NCBI GenBank assembly: GCA_013216195.1 | Contig: JABSOQ010000026.1 | Span: 1-33,685 of the forward strand | Reading direction: 5' to 3' | Origin: Bdellovibrionales bacterium | GTDB taxonomy: Bacteria; Bdellovibrionota; Bdellovibrionia; Bdellovibrionales; UBA1609 | Length of the DNA: 33,685 nucleotides | Part shown: positions 16,451 through 25,800 of the stretch, piece by piece | How the letters are laid out: each line of letters starts with the position of its first letter | Position numbering within the stretch: position 1 is the first letter of the stretch | Translations under genes and position numbers: made by a program | The notes under the pieces: generated by a model | Database searches by the model: none | What the model was told of the DNA's origin: nothing | Seen by the model: only the letters and a program-made list of their open reading frames with translations

Positions 16451-18265
16451 GTGGAATCAACATGGTCAGCCTCTGAGAATTACCCACACTCTAGCTTTCA
16501 CACCAACAATGTGAGCAGGCTCGCCCGTCGTATTAAGAATTACCAACAGCAGATTGATTTGTTTAGTAGCCGCTTAAATGCTTCTCGAAACCAGCGTTTG
16601 GTTATTGGCCTGATCTGTTTTGGCTTTGCGTTTGCCTTTATGTCGAAAATCAGCTCTTTGATGACCGGACCAGCTTTTCTGATTTCACTAGGCGTTTTTA
16701 TCGTTTGGATAATTCGCACACGAAGACTTGCCTATTTTTTAGACCTTTTAAAGATTCGCCAGCTCTACCTGCGTAGAACCGAAGCTAAAATCAAGGGCGA
16801 ATTCTCAAGCCACCAAGATCTTGTCATCAAAGATGATCCCTACTCTGACTTGCATCTGTTTGGTGAGCGCTCAATTTTTGCCCTAATCGATGAGACCTTC
16901 AGCCTTGAGGCCAAAACTCAACTGCGAGATCAACTCATATTTGGCTTAGCTGATGACAAACAGTTGTCTGAATTTCATAGGCAAACTGAACTGTTGTCGA
17001 ATAGCCTCTTTTCTTGTGAGCGGTTCTTACACCTCGGCCATAGAGAGAGCGATGAGCCCGTTTCTTCAGAAGAGCTAGAAAAAACAATGCAAGAACCTCT
17101 GACTAAACCAGGCTACACTTTAGCTCTTATAGCCCATGCCGTTCTGTTCCCAAGCTACCTCACTGTGTTTTTCATGATAGGCTATGGTCAGATAAAGGCA
17201 CCTTTGAGTCTCCCTGTTGTGCTTTATGCCCTATTCTCACTCTTGACCTTAAAAACAATCTCGGGCTCTTTCCGGCAAAGTGAGATGATGGAGCGCTACC
17301 TAGGTAGGTTTAAACCGACTCTGACTTATCTCGAGAGGCGAAAGGGCTTTTTTGCAGACCTCTACACCTCTCGCGGCGATTCGTTTGCAAATTCAATCGG
17401 CAGACTAAAACTTTGCGTGTCTTTCTTGAGCATTCAGTCGCATGGTTTGGCCTACATAATTGTAAACGGACTAATGCCTCTCTCACTTGTTTTCACTGGT
17501 CTAGCCGAACAGTGGAGACGGCGCCACAAAGACAATTTTTCAAGCCTACTGAAAGAGCTCAGGCACCTCGAAGTCGTTTGCTCAAGTGTGATCGTCTCTC
17601 ACTACCACACCGAAACAAAACCAGAGCTGCATAACGAGAGAGTGGTCGCGGGTGACGAAGTCTATCACCCGATGATTCCAAGAAAAGATGTGGTAGCCAA
17701 CACATTCAAACTCGACAGTGAGCAGACCGTAATACTACTCACTGGCTCAAATATGTCTGGCAAGTCGACTTTTATGAGAGCCGTCGCCGTGAATCAAATT
17801 TTAGCACTCGCAGGCTTTCCTGTATTCGCCAGAAGCTTCTCTAGCAGTCACGCCAAAGTTGTGAGCTGCTTGCAAGTCAAAGACAATTTGGATCAAGGCT
17901 ATTCGTACTTTTACTCCGAGGTCCGCATGGTCAAAGACATCCTTGAAAGAGCCAAGGCCGGTGACGCACTGCTGTTCTTTATCGACGAGATCTTCAAAGG
18001 CACAAACAACCGCGAGCGCTTTCTGGGCTCGAAGGCCGTGATTCAGAGCTTGAGTGCAAGCCCCCTCGCAATGGGCGTAATCTCAACCCACGATCTCGAG
18101 TTGGCTGAGCTTGAAAACTCGGCCCCTACTCTTAAAAACCATCATTTTCGAGATGATGTGGAATCTGACCATCTTGTATTCAACTACAAGATCCAATCAG
18201 GCCCCTGCCCAACTACAAACGCCCTCAAGATTATGGCCATTGAGGGACTTCCTATTGAAAGCTGA
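16451..18265 (+). CDS. Membrane-anchored MutS-like ATPase
   Basis: 604 aa. The C-terminal ~190 residues are the MutS-family ATPase: Walker A LLTGSNMSGKSTFMRA (~431-445), a D-loop region around residues 480-495 (VSCLQVKDNLDQGYSYFYSEV), Walker B LLFFIDEIFKGTNNRER (~507-523) and the STHDLEL switch. The N-terminus has none of the MutS mismatch-recognition domain. Instead there are two membrane helices at ~49-67 and ~73-90, and further hydrophobic pairs at ~222-275 and ~335-355. It belongs to the membrane-bound MutS-like proteins of unknown function rather than to mismatch repair. GTG start, 8 bp after the HD-GYP gene, so the two are almost certainly co-transcribed and perhaps coupled. A role at the membrane linked to c-di-GMP is inference only. 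Confidence 0.85.
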   Translation: MESTWSASENYPHSSFHTNNVSRLARRIKNYQQQIDLFSSRLNASRNQRLVIGLICFGFAFAFMSKISSLMTGPAFLISLGVFIVWIIRTRRLAYFLDLLKIRQLYLRRTEAKIKGEFSSHQDLVIKDDPYSDLHLFGERSIFALIDETFSLEAKTQLRDQLIFGLADDKQLSEFHRQTELLSNSLFSCERFLHLGHRESDEPVSSEELEKTMQEPLTKPGYTLALIAHAVLFPSYLTVFFMIGYGQIKAPLSLPVVLYALFSLLTLKTISGSFRQSEMMERYLGRFKPTLTYLERRKGFFADLYTSRGDSFANSIGRLKLCVSFLSIQSHGLAYIIVNGLMPLSLVFTGLAEQWRRRHKDNFSSLLKELRHLEVVCSSVIVSHYHTETKPELHNERVVAGDEVYHPMIPRKDVVANTFKLDSEQTVILLTGSNMSGKSTFMRAVAVNQILALAGFPVFARSFSSSHAKVVSCLQVKDNLDQGYSYFYSEVRMVKDILERAKAGDALLFFIDEIFKGTNNRERFLGSKAVIQSLSASPLAMGVISTHDLELAELENSAPTLKNHHFRDDVESDHLVFNYKIQSGPCPTTNALKIMAIEGLPIES

Positions 18266-18388
18266 ACTCCTCTCAGATCCCCTTTGAGGCCAACTGCAAA
18301 TGCGCTCTTTTTTACCTGTCACAATACGGCCCAAGATCTGTAATAAATCCACGTTGACTTGCCACAGCAAGAGCCGTATCTCATTGAT

Positions 18389-19348
18389 ATGAGCGAGAAA
18401 AACATAACCGTAACGGTAAGCACCTTCTACCTTTTTAAACCACTTAGCGAGAGCTTTGTCGAAGACCTCAAGACCAGACTTGAAGCCTTGAGTGAAAGAG
18501 AGGCATCATTATGTGGCTTGATTCTATTGGGCTCAGAAGGAATAAACTCGACAGTGGCAGGAAGCAAAGAAGCTGTTACCAAACTCAAACAACTTGTCAG
18601 TCTCGAACTCGATGACAAAATCTGGTTTAAAGATAGTGAGTGTGAGTTTCTGCCGTTTTCTCGCTTCAAAGTGAAAATCAAATCTGAAATTGTGACTCTT
18701 GGAAGGCCCGACCTTGTGCCTTCAGAGACAGTCAATCACCATCTCTCGCCCGATGAATGGGACAAAGCCTTACAAGAAGAAGATGTCGTCTGCATAGACA
18801 CTCGCAACACCTATGAGACTGACATTGGCATTTTCAAGGGGGCCTTAGATTTTCGCATTGATGACTTTCAAGAATTCACAGCGAAAATGAAAGACAGTGG
18901 CATCGACAAAGACAAAAAGATTCTGATTTACTGCACAGGCGGAATCCGTTGCGAAAAGGCGATTCTCGAGCTGCAAGAGCTTGGTTACAACAATGTTCAT
19001 CAGCTTAATGGTGGCATCATAAACTACCTTGCGGAGAAGCCTAACAGCATGTGGGAGGGAGAATGCTTTGTGTTTGATCACCGCGTTGCGCTTGATCAAA
19101 ATCTCAACCCCTCTAAACAGTACTTCTTGTGCCCTCACTGCGGCCAGCCTGGAACAAAGAAGATTGAGTGTCGTCAATGCGGCACCGAACAAGTGGTTTG
19201 TGACACGTGTCTCGAGCTAGGCCCAGAAAAAGAAACCTGCTCTAAGAACTGTGCAAACCACTACAAATTGGGCAACAAGAGCACCCGCATCCATAAGGAC
19301 AGCTTCTCTCAGCGGGCAAAGAAGGCACTTTCAGCCTCGGCGACATAA
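18389..19348 (+). CDS. trhO: tRNA uridine-34 hydroxylase TrhO (YceA family, rhodanese domain)
   Basis: TrhO hydroxylates U34 of certain tRNAs (ho5U) using oxygen. The protein has an N-terminal UPF0176 domain (TVSTFYLFKPL, ILLGSEGINSTVAG matching the family's EGIN motif). A rhodanese domain holds IDTRNTYETDIGIFKGAL and the active-site loop YCTGGIRCEKA (Cys ~181). C-terminally come FVFDHRVA and a Cys-rich zinc-ribbon-like part (CPHCG, CRQCG, CDTC, CSKNC). It is 319 aa from the ATG at 18389. A TTG 30 bp earlier is also in frame and no start has a clear ribosome site. It appears monocistronic, with about 120 bp separating it from the MutS-like gene, and is followed by the candidate RNA. Confidence 0.93.
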   Translation: MSEKNITVTVSTFYLFKPLSESFVEDLKTRLEALSEREASLCGLILLGSEGINSTVAGSKEAVTKLKQLVSLELDDKIWFKDSECEFLPFSRFKVKIKSEIVTLGRPDLVPSETVNHHLSPDEWDKALQEEDVVCIDTRNTYETDIGIFKGALDFRIDDFQEFTAKMKDSGIDKDKKILIYCTGGIRCEKAILELQELGYNNVHQLNGGIINYLAEKPNSMWEGECFVFDHRVALDQNLNPSKQYFLCPHCGQPGTKKIECRQCGTEQVVCDTCLELGPEKETCSKNCANHYKLGNKSTRIHKDSFSQRAKKALSASAT

Positions 19349-19350
19349 AA

Positions 19351-19378
19351 TTGTCTTATGGCTCAACGAAATTAAGAT
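19351..19378 (+). promoter_or_regulatory. Candidate promoter of the structured RNA
   Basis: TTGTCT (19351-19356) and TAAGAT (19373-19378) with a 16-bp spacer lie directly after the trhO stop. Each hexamer matches the sigma-70 consensus at four of six positions. Transcription would begin near 19385. A weak call, supported mainly by what follows. Confidence 0.35.
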
Positions 19379-19384
19379 CATTTT

Positions 19385-19640
19385 CATATTCTCTCATTTC
19401 TTTGTAATTTGAGTTTGTCTTCTGGTTTTGGGGAAAGCGAGAAGGACTCAGAAGCACAAAGTCTTTGGGGGAAGACGAGTATTTCTGGGGTCGCCAAGTG
19501 GGGTTACATTGAGGGGGTCCCTGTGAAGAGGTTCACAGGATCAAGAAAGGTAAGACCTCTTGGCAAAAATAAGTTCATTGTGTGTGTTCTCCTTTAGGGG
19601 AAAGAAAGAGGGTCTCAGAAATGAGGCCCTCTTTTTGTTT
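19385..19640 (+). ncRNA. Candidate structured small RNA of unknown family
   Basis: A ~250-nt stretch with no plausible gene, G-rich on the + strand unlike its neighbours, ending in a perfect intrinsic terminator. Internal stems visible by eye: GTCTTC 19417-19422 with GAAGAC 19471-19476; GACT 19445-19448 with AGTC 19460-19463; GCCAAG 19493-19498 with CTTGGC 19559-19564, enclosing a perfect 8-bp hairpin CCTGTGAA/TTCACAGG (19520-19527 and 19532-19539, loop GAGG). Outer TTTCTTT (19397-19403) can pair with AAAGAAA (19601-19607), giving a long closed rod with a large interior. That shape is reminiscent of 6S RNA, but I see no diagnostic sequence. tmRNA, RNase P RNA, 4.5S RNA and c-di-GMP-I riboswitch signatures are absent. 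Confidence 0.55.
19606..19636 (+). terminator. Intrinsic terminator of the candidate RNA
   Basis: AAGAGGGTCTC (19606-19616) pairs along its full 11 bp (one G-T) with GAGGCCCTCTT (19623-19633) around the 6-nt loop AGAAAT, followed by TTT. Strong stem and U-tract on the + strand. It lies about 260 bp after the trhO stop. Confidence 0.85.
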
Positions 19641-19939
19641 CAAGGCAACGACATTCTTCCAAGCCATCTCTATTTTCACGTCGGCTTGTAACCAACAATT
19701 CGCAATAGCAAAAACCTGCCTTGTGTTCAAAAAATACAACCTTAAACAATTCATCACCACCTGATCAGTTCTTCGACAACAACCAAAGCTGAACATGCGC
19801 CTGATCGCCACCTACCAGAATGGTCGTGGCCTTAATGTTGCTGCTTAGATCTCATATGAGAAATTGTGGCCCCTCTAAAGCAACCATACTCGGGCATTCA
19901 GGCTATCTAAATCTGGCTCTGGCTCTAAGCAGACTCATA

Positions 19940-20662
19940 ATGAGTCTCAGCGTCGCACTTTTTTGTTGTTTATTTTCGACCAAAAGCTTCGCTTGCGTGT
20001 GGAACAGTGCCATTGACCCTGTTTTTCTCAACACCTCGCCGATACCAATTTGCTTAAACGCACCTACAGACGTCGATCAAAGCGATCACTTTGCTCAATT
20101 CCGCGAGACTGAAACACTTGTAAGACAAGCTATTCGGTCAATGGCGGCACAGACTTCACTCAGTTTTGAAATTCAACAGGGCTACTGCGGAACAGATGCC
20201 GAATCTCTCGAAAAACCCATGATGCGAATACTGCTAAACCCAGAGACTAACACTGGTCAGGCTTTTCCTGATGAAGGCTTTGCAAACTACCAGCGCAATC
20301 TCTCTATACCTTTCTTAAACCCAGACGGCTCTGCTAGGAGTTACTCAAACCTGGCATTTATCACTCAACACGAAATTTTGCATTTGCTAGGAATCCAGCA
20401 CGACGACCGCAGTTTTGGCTCACCGGCTGACATTCAAAAGCGCCGCGACGCCCACCCAAACATATTAGACCTCACAAACGAGCATGCAGAGCTCTCTGTA
20501 ATGAACATCATGTCAGACGAACTCACTCCCCTGATGACAGGCCAAAGCTTTAGACAGAATATGGAGATCACACCTGAAGACAACACTTGTATTGATTTGG
20601 TGTTTGAAAGGCATCGACAAAACCGGCCCACTCCCCTTCTGCCAGCCGATGAAACTCGATAG
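19940..20662 (+). CDS. Exported metzincin-type zinc metalloprotease
   Basis: 240 aa from the ATG at 19940. That start places a signal peptide at the N-terminus (MSLSVALFCCLFSTKSFAC). The open frame also extends upstream to 19820, but that extension reads as non-native sequence. The key motif is QHEILHLLGIQHDD (His144 onward), a full HExxHxxGxxHxD zinc-binding site, followed ~45 residues later by SVMNIM, a plausible Met-turn. This combination is diagnostic of the metzincin clan, closest in style to matrixin/pappalysin-like bacterial proteases. The fold is short and no prodomain is obvious. Several Cys (mature Cys1, CLNA, YCGT, NTCID) suggest disulfides and an extracytoplasmic location. The substrate is unknown. 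It precedes the two large secreted proteins on the same strand. Confidence 0.78.
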   Translation: MSLSVALFCCLFSTKSFACVWNSAIDPVFLNTSPIPICLNAPTDVDQSDHFAQFRETETLVRQAIRSMAAQTSLSFEIQQGYCGTDAESLEKPMMRILLNPETNTGQAFPDEGFANYQRNLSIPFLNPDGSARSYSNLAFITQHEILHLLGIQHDDRSFGSPADIQKRRDAHPNILDLTNEHAELSVMNIMSDELTPLMTGQSFRQNMEITPEDNTCIDLVFERHRQNRPTPLLPADETR

Positions 20663-20970
20663 CTAAAGAGGAGCATCAAAGTTTAACCCGCGAAACCTCG
20701 CATTCTCATTTTGATACAGCAAGAACCACGAGGCTGATATCTCTCACCTTGGTACGTCAAAGTTGTAGCAAGCTAGGCTCAGTTAGACACCCTTAGGCTC
20801 CTCAATTCAAACATTTAACTCGTTGCCACCCGGAACAGATTTTGCTTAATCACAGTGTGGTTATGGGGAATTGAGGGTCGAGCGCTGATCGAAATCAGAT
20901 CAACCATCGCGAACAAGTGGTCTCAAAATAAAACCCCAGACCAGAGCTTCGAATGTGTGGTGGGGGATTC
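20663..20970 (+). other. 308-bp intergenic region, no gene recognised
   Basis: Between the metzincin stop and the next start. It contains a small hairpin CTGAT-CGAA-ATCAG near 20886-20899, a direct repeat TAGGCTC around 20774 and 20802, and a G-rich ribosome site (TGGGGGA) at 20961-20967. I see no convincing terminator after the protease gene and no strong promoter hexamers. It probably carries the promoter of the following two-gene unit. Confidence 0.4.
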
Positions 20971-22785
20971 ATGCATCTGTTTAGGTTTTGTTTTTTACTA
21001 GCGTCATATTTAATCGTAGCTGCAGCTTCCGCTGGCACCCTAGAAAACGAATTTGGACCAGGCTCTATCGGGTTTGAAACTGATGAAAATGGCAGCGCTC
21101 AAAAATCATTCGAAAGACATCAGCAGACAAGAGCAATAGGTCAATCGATTGATTATTCTATTTCTCTTGATGAGTACTCAGAGCAGTACTCAAACACCCA
21201 TGGCTCTGATGTTGGAGGCTTCGACTTTGACTCCTGGAGTGAGAACAATGGCGACAAAGAAGATGACAGAAATTCTGGCGGAAGCTACCGAGGCACTGCT
21301 GGAACGCCTGAAGACCCACTCCCCCACAAGGATCCTCAAGACGTGTTACTGGGTTTAAGAATCGCTCCACCAACAAGTAATGGTGAAGAAATTGTTGAAG
21401 ATGAAAGAACTTACGGGCCTCAGTACATTCAGGCTGGTGGCTTTAAAATTGTGGTAGGCCCTGAAATGGAGATCTACGACGTGGGAGGCCCTGTACCTGG
21501 TGACGGTGATGAAATTACTGAAACCGAAAGAGACCCAGACGCTTCGGTTCCTGAAGTTGACTTTGATGATGTGGTCAACAGTGTTAAACAAACTGTAGGA
21601 GCCGTTGTAGATGTGATTCGCACAACAGGTGTAGGCGAGCGGTTCATAGACAAGGTGAATGCTGTAGTAACACCAATGGCTCAAGCGACTCACACTGCCG
21701 TTTCAAACGCAGTAGAAGACTGGAAAGAGTCTCATACCGGTAAGGCCTTTATGAGTGGCATAAATGAAATGGGCCAACCCGCAGGAAACGCCCACCTCAC
21801 CGGGCAAACCCCCGAGCAAATAGCTGAGAGGCAATTTTATAGGGGAGTTAACGAATACCTAGACTCTGTAAACTGCATAGGCTGTGGCAACTATTCTGAC
21901 CCCATCACAGTGCCATTTCCGACAAGCTACATTGAGGCGGCCCTTATGACATCAGGCCTACCACCTGAAGCTTATGCCGATCTCGATATCAATCAAAATC
22001 AAACAGGTCGAGGCGCCAATCAAATTGATAGACTGAATAACGCCTACATGGACCCAGCTTTAGCAAACCAGGCCTCTATCTATGGCCCTTCAGCAGTAGG
22101 TCTTAGTGGCCCACAGGGTACTGACCTGCCAGATCGTATACTCAGCTACGGCAACACACCAACGGTTAACCTTGGCAGAGGTCACTCTTTTATTGTTGAA
22201 ATGCCAGCACAAAAAATGGATGAAGTCTTAGGAATTCAAGATCAAGTCGTTGGCGCAGTTATACCTTTGAACAATGCCGAAGACCGAAGCTATCTCGCAC
22301 CTGGAGGCATCGCCATGGTGCCAAGCACTCTTTCTAACTTCGGCGACGAGCAAAGAGTTTCTGGCGCGATTGAAGAGCTTCATCACGCCGGCGTTGTCGC
22401 AGCGATGCACTACACTGATGCCGCAAACAATGTGAGAGAAGATTTGAACTTAACAGAGGCAGAGGAGCAAGCTCTCGAGGCAATGGCATCGGTAATCAAC
22501 GACGTCAACTCTGCTCCTAGCTACTACCAAAACAACCAATTTCAGGCCGATCTTTATGTTTCACACCCAATGGAGCAAGCTGCAAAGACCGTCGCTCAAA
22601 CCCTTGATCAGCATGTCGAAGAGATTCAAAGCCTTAACCCGGGCATGAGCGACCGTGAGGCCTTACTCACGGCTGTAGAGGCAAGAGCCTATGGCGCGAA
22701 AGTGAACGAAGTTGTCGACAATTTTGCTGAAGTTTTTACTGATGAAAGATTCGAAGAAATCCGAGCATTAAACGAGCGCAGTTAA
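20971..22785 (+). CDS. Secreted protein of unknown function
   Basis: 604 aa from the ATG at 20971, chosen because TGGGGGA sits 3-5 bp upstream and a signal peptide follows at once (MHLFRFCFLLASYLIVAAASAG). An ATG six codons earlier is the alternative. The mature N-terminal ~200 residues are acidic, Gly/Asp/Ser-rich and probably disordered. Residues ~190-260 are helical. A Cys pair (NCIGCGNY) lies near residue 300. The C-terminal ~200 residues look globular, with AIEELHHAG (~470) and later VEARAYGAKVNE (~570). I recognise no family. The EELHH followed by a distal E-A-R is reminiscent of degenerate zincin-like toxin domains, but the first zinc His would be missing. The RTX/DUF4214 lipoprotein gene begins 52 bp downstream, so the two are likely an operon. 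Confidence 0.85.
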   Translation: MHLFRFCFLLASYLIVAAASAGTLENEFGPGSIGFETDENGSAQKSFERHQQTRAIGQSIDYSISLDEYSEQYSNTHGSDVGGFDFDSWSENNGDKEDDRNSGGSYRGTAGTPEDPLPHKDPQDVLLGLRIAPPTSNGEEIVEDERTYGPQYIQAGGFKIVVGPEMEIYDVGGPVPGDGDEITETERDPDASVPEVDFDDVVNSVKQTVGAVVDVIRTTGVGERFIDKVNAVVTPMAQATHTAVSNAVEDWKESHTGKAFMSGINEMGQPAGNAHLTGQTPEQIAERQFYRGVNEYLDSVNCIGCGNYSDPITVPFPTSYIEAALMTSGLPPEAYADLDINQNQTGRGANQIDRLNNAYMDPALANQASIYGPSAVGLSGPQGTDLPDRILSYGNTPTVNLGRGHSFIVEMPAQKMDEVLGIQDQVVGAVIPLNNAEDRSYLAPGGIAMVPSTLSNFGDEQRVSGAIEELHHAGVVAAMHYTDAANNVREDLNLTEAEEQALEAMASVINDVNSAPSYYQNNQFQADLYVSHPMEQAAKTVAQTLDQHVEEIQSLNPGMSDREALLTAVEARAYGAKVNEVVDNFAEVFTDERFEEIRALNERS

Positions 22786-22837
22786 CTAGATATCAATTTG
22801 GTACAAAATCTAATCATCAAGGTTCGGGGGGATAGCG

Positions 22838-25800
22838 GTGATTAAAAGTTCTTGGGCAAGTCTGTGCGTAGCGCTTCTGGCTGTTATCGCTCTCACACAA
22901 AGCTGTGGCCGATTTCAATCTCAAACAGCTCAGCCTGGCCAAGAAAGTACAAGTAGCTCTCGAACGGACGCCTTCCAACCCCTCCTCATGAGCAAATTCG
23001 ATGCGCCCCTAGAGCTTGCTGACATTGCCGAGATATCAGAACAACTAACCCAGATCCCCTCAAATGATATTCGAAGAGTGACTCTTACAAGAACACTTCA
23101 CGCAAAATCAGCTCTATTTGCCATCTACGTAAAAGCAAACAGCTGTGATCAGCTATTTTCGCAAAACCCGCACATGCCGACTGGTGAGTACACCCTCTAC
23201 CAGGGTGATGCTTCAAGCTTGTGGGTGTGCGAAGTCAATAACGGTCAAGTGACAGGCTCTCGCTCTACCTCGCTACCTGATAGAGGCAATATGAACTGTG
23301 TGTCTTCAGGAATTTGCGTTGGGGCACCAAAGGCGCTCATGCTAGACAATTTTGATAAGCGGGTCGAAGGCTCTTCGCGCAATGAGACCTTTAACGGCAC
23401 TCCTGGCAAAGACAAAATACTCGGCAAAGGTGGCAACGATACGATCAATGGTGGTCAAGACGGTGATCACCTAGAGGGCAACGAAGGCAATGACACTCTC
23501 AACGGCGACATGGGTGAAGATGTTTTACTAGGCGGGCCTGGTGATGACATCGTAAGGGGTGGTCGCCACAATGACTTTGTCGGTGGCGGCGAAGGTGACG
23601 ACCGTCTTTTTGGCGAGCATGGCAATGATTACCTACGAGGCGGGGCTGGAAACGACTTTCTCGCAGGAGGCGATGGTAGAGACTACCTTCAAGGGGGAGA
23701 AAACCGAGACATTCTTTACGGCGGTGGTGGCAGTGATTTGCTCGAGGGTAACGAAGGCAATGACGACATACATGCTGGCGAGGGTGATGACTTCACCTTT
23801 GGCGGTAAAGGTGCAGACCTCATATACGGCGAAGACGGCAATGACAGACTTGCCGGCAACCTTGGCCACGACCGTATACATGGCGGGTCCGGTGACGATA
23901 TAATCTGGGGCAACGAAGGCAGTGATCTTCTAGACGGCGGGCCTGGAGAAGACTATCTGGCCGGCAATGATGGCTCTGACGTGCTTCATGGTGGCCCGGG
24001 TAACGATGTTCTGATCGGCCATATGGGCTCAGATGTCTACGTGTTCAACCCCGGTTCAGGCCTCGACTCGGTTTTGGAGTTTGAAGGCGGCATAGACAGA
24101 ATCGACATCCGAACATTCAACTTGAAAAGCTTAAACGCAATCAAGAACCGAACCACTTGTTTTGGCGAATGGACTGGTGACGTCAACACAGCTGACGACT
24201 ACTGCATCATTCACCTCTCCAACACTGATAAAACTGCAATTCTTAGCAGCCCAGGCATCAGTGCCGTTCTCGCTGAGTTCAGCAACATTGAAAATATCTT
24301 TATTTTCAAAATGAGTGATGCTGAAAAGAAAGATCGAGAATTTCTAATTGAGGTCTATGACAAGTACTTCGGCCGACCACCTCAGCTGCAGGCTTATTTT
24401 TACTGGCTAGAGCAAATGGTTGAAAACGAGAATGATAACGAAATCGAAAGAGACATTTTGTTTGGCGCAAGCCTTGAAGACCAAGATCATGTTCTTCAAA
24501 ACACTGCCGATGCAGCAAGGCAGTTTCTAACTGACAACAACTTTGGTTTTCCGGCATGGCTCACTCTAGGCGAGACTGGCGTCTCAGAGGATCTTCTCAA
24601 CCGCATCTACCGAAAGTATTTCGAAAGAGACATCGCAGGGGCTGGCCTTGACTACTGGCTAGAAGAAGGCAAAAGCATGAGTACCCCAGAGCTCGAGAAG
24701 AGTATTATCTACGGCTCAAGAGATTCAGATCGCTCGACACTCGCCTGGAAAAACGCAGTAAAAGCACGCACATTTTTGCGAGAGCAATCTTTCGAACTAC
24801 CTGAATGGCTTACTGTCGCAAAAGAAAACGAACGGAAAGCAGCTGTTCGGCCCTGGTACCAAAAGTACTTCAAGCGAGATGCCGATGGTGACGGTGTTCA
24901 GTATTGGCAGGCTCAACTAACTGTGCTTGAACCTATAGAGGCTGAAAGAGATTTTGTAAAGGGCACCTCTGATAACGACAAAGCTAGAATGAAGAACCAA
25001 GGCACCGACGCTGTGGCAAGGTTGTTCTTCTCAAGTAACAGCTTCACTCTCCCCGACTGGCTAGCCTGCCTACCTGGTGAACTAATGAATTCTCAAGGTG
25101 AATGCGAAGTTGGAGAACAAAAACAAGGCCGCATTGATTACCTTTCAAATATTTACCAAGAGTTCTTCAACAGACCTGCAGATGCTGAGGCTATCAACTA
25201 CTGGGAACCGCAATTGGCAACAAACCCTTGGAGCAACATTAAAGTGTTGATCATTAAAGGTGCAATCAACCAAGCGCCTCATCAAGACCGCACCTACATG
25301 GTGCAAAACAAGGCTGTTGAAGCTAGGCGCTTTTTACGCTCAAAAAACTCAAACATTCCAGACTGGCTAGATTGCCAGAGCCCGGATCGCGCAGCTAACA
25401 ATCAAGGAGTCTGTGTACTGAACTCAGACGCCACGGCTCGTCGTGATTTTATCAAGTCGCTCTACAGCAAGTACCTTAACCGAACAGTTGGCAACAATGC
25501 CTCTGGCCTTGTGTGGTGGGTTGAAGAAACTCGAGGCAAAACCACACTGGTAATCGAGCGAGACTTTATAAACGGAATCACAACTCAGGCTGATCGAACC
25601 ACCGCTCGTACGGGCAACTCAGGCAATCAGGCACGCGAGTTCTTAAACGACAATGACTTCGCAATACCTGCATGGCTTCAGTATTCGTCTGATTTGATCA
25701 TGAACAGCAACGGCGAGTGCGTTGTCAATCAAGCTCGGCTCGACAGAATCGCCTACCTATCAAACATCTACCAAGAGTTCTTCAATAGACCTGCCGACAC

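Noticed and set aside
19409-19597. 62-codon + strand ORF inside the candidate RNA
   Set aside because: TTG start without ribosome site, no protein-like pattern, and it coincides with strong RNA stems.
19385-19640. tmRNA, RNase P RNA, 4.5S RNA or c-di-GMP-I riboswitch
   Set aside because: No T-arm/CCA or tag frame, no GAGGAAAGTCC or ACAGA core, no SRP GGAA tetraloop helix, and no GEMM core with its paired AAACCAT and GGGACGCAAAGCC; the isolated GGGGTTAC is not enough.
19820-19939. Upstream 40-codon extension of the metzincin gene
   Set aside because: The frame is open but contains no ribosome site, and the signal peptide only works from 19940.
23559-23903. Several 65-114-codon ORFs overlapping the RTX tract on both strands
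   Set aside because: Low-complexity shadows of the repeats in other frames.
23395-24045. CRISPR-like array suggested by the 27-bp periodicity
   Set aside because: The period is codon-based RTX coding sequence in a long frame; units are degenerate and there are no spacers or cas genes.
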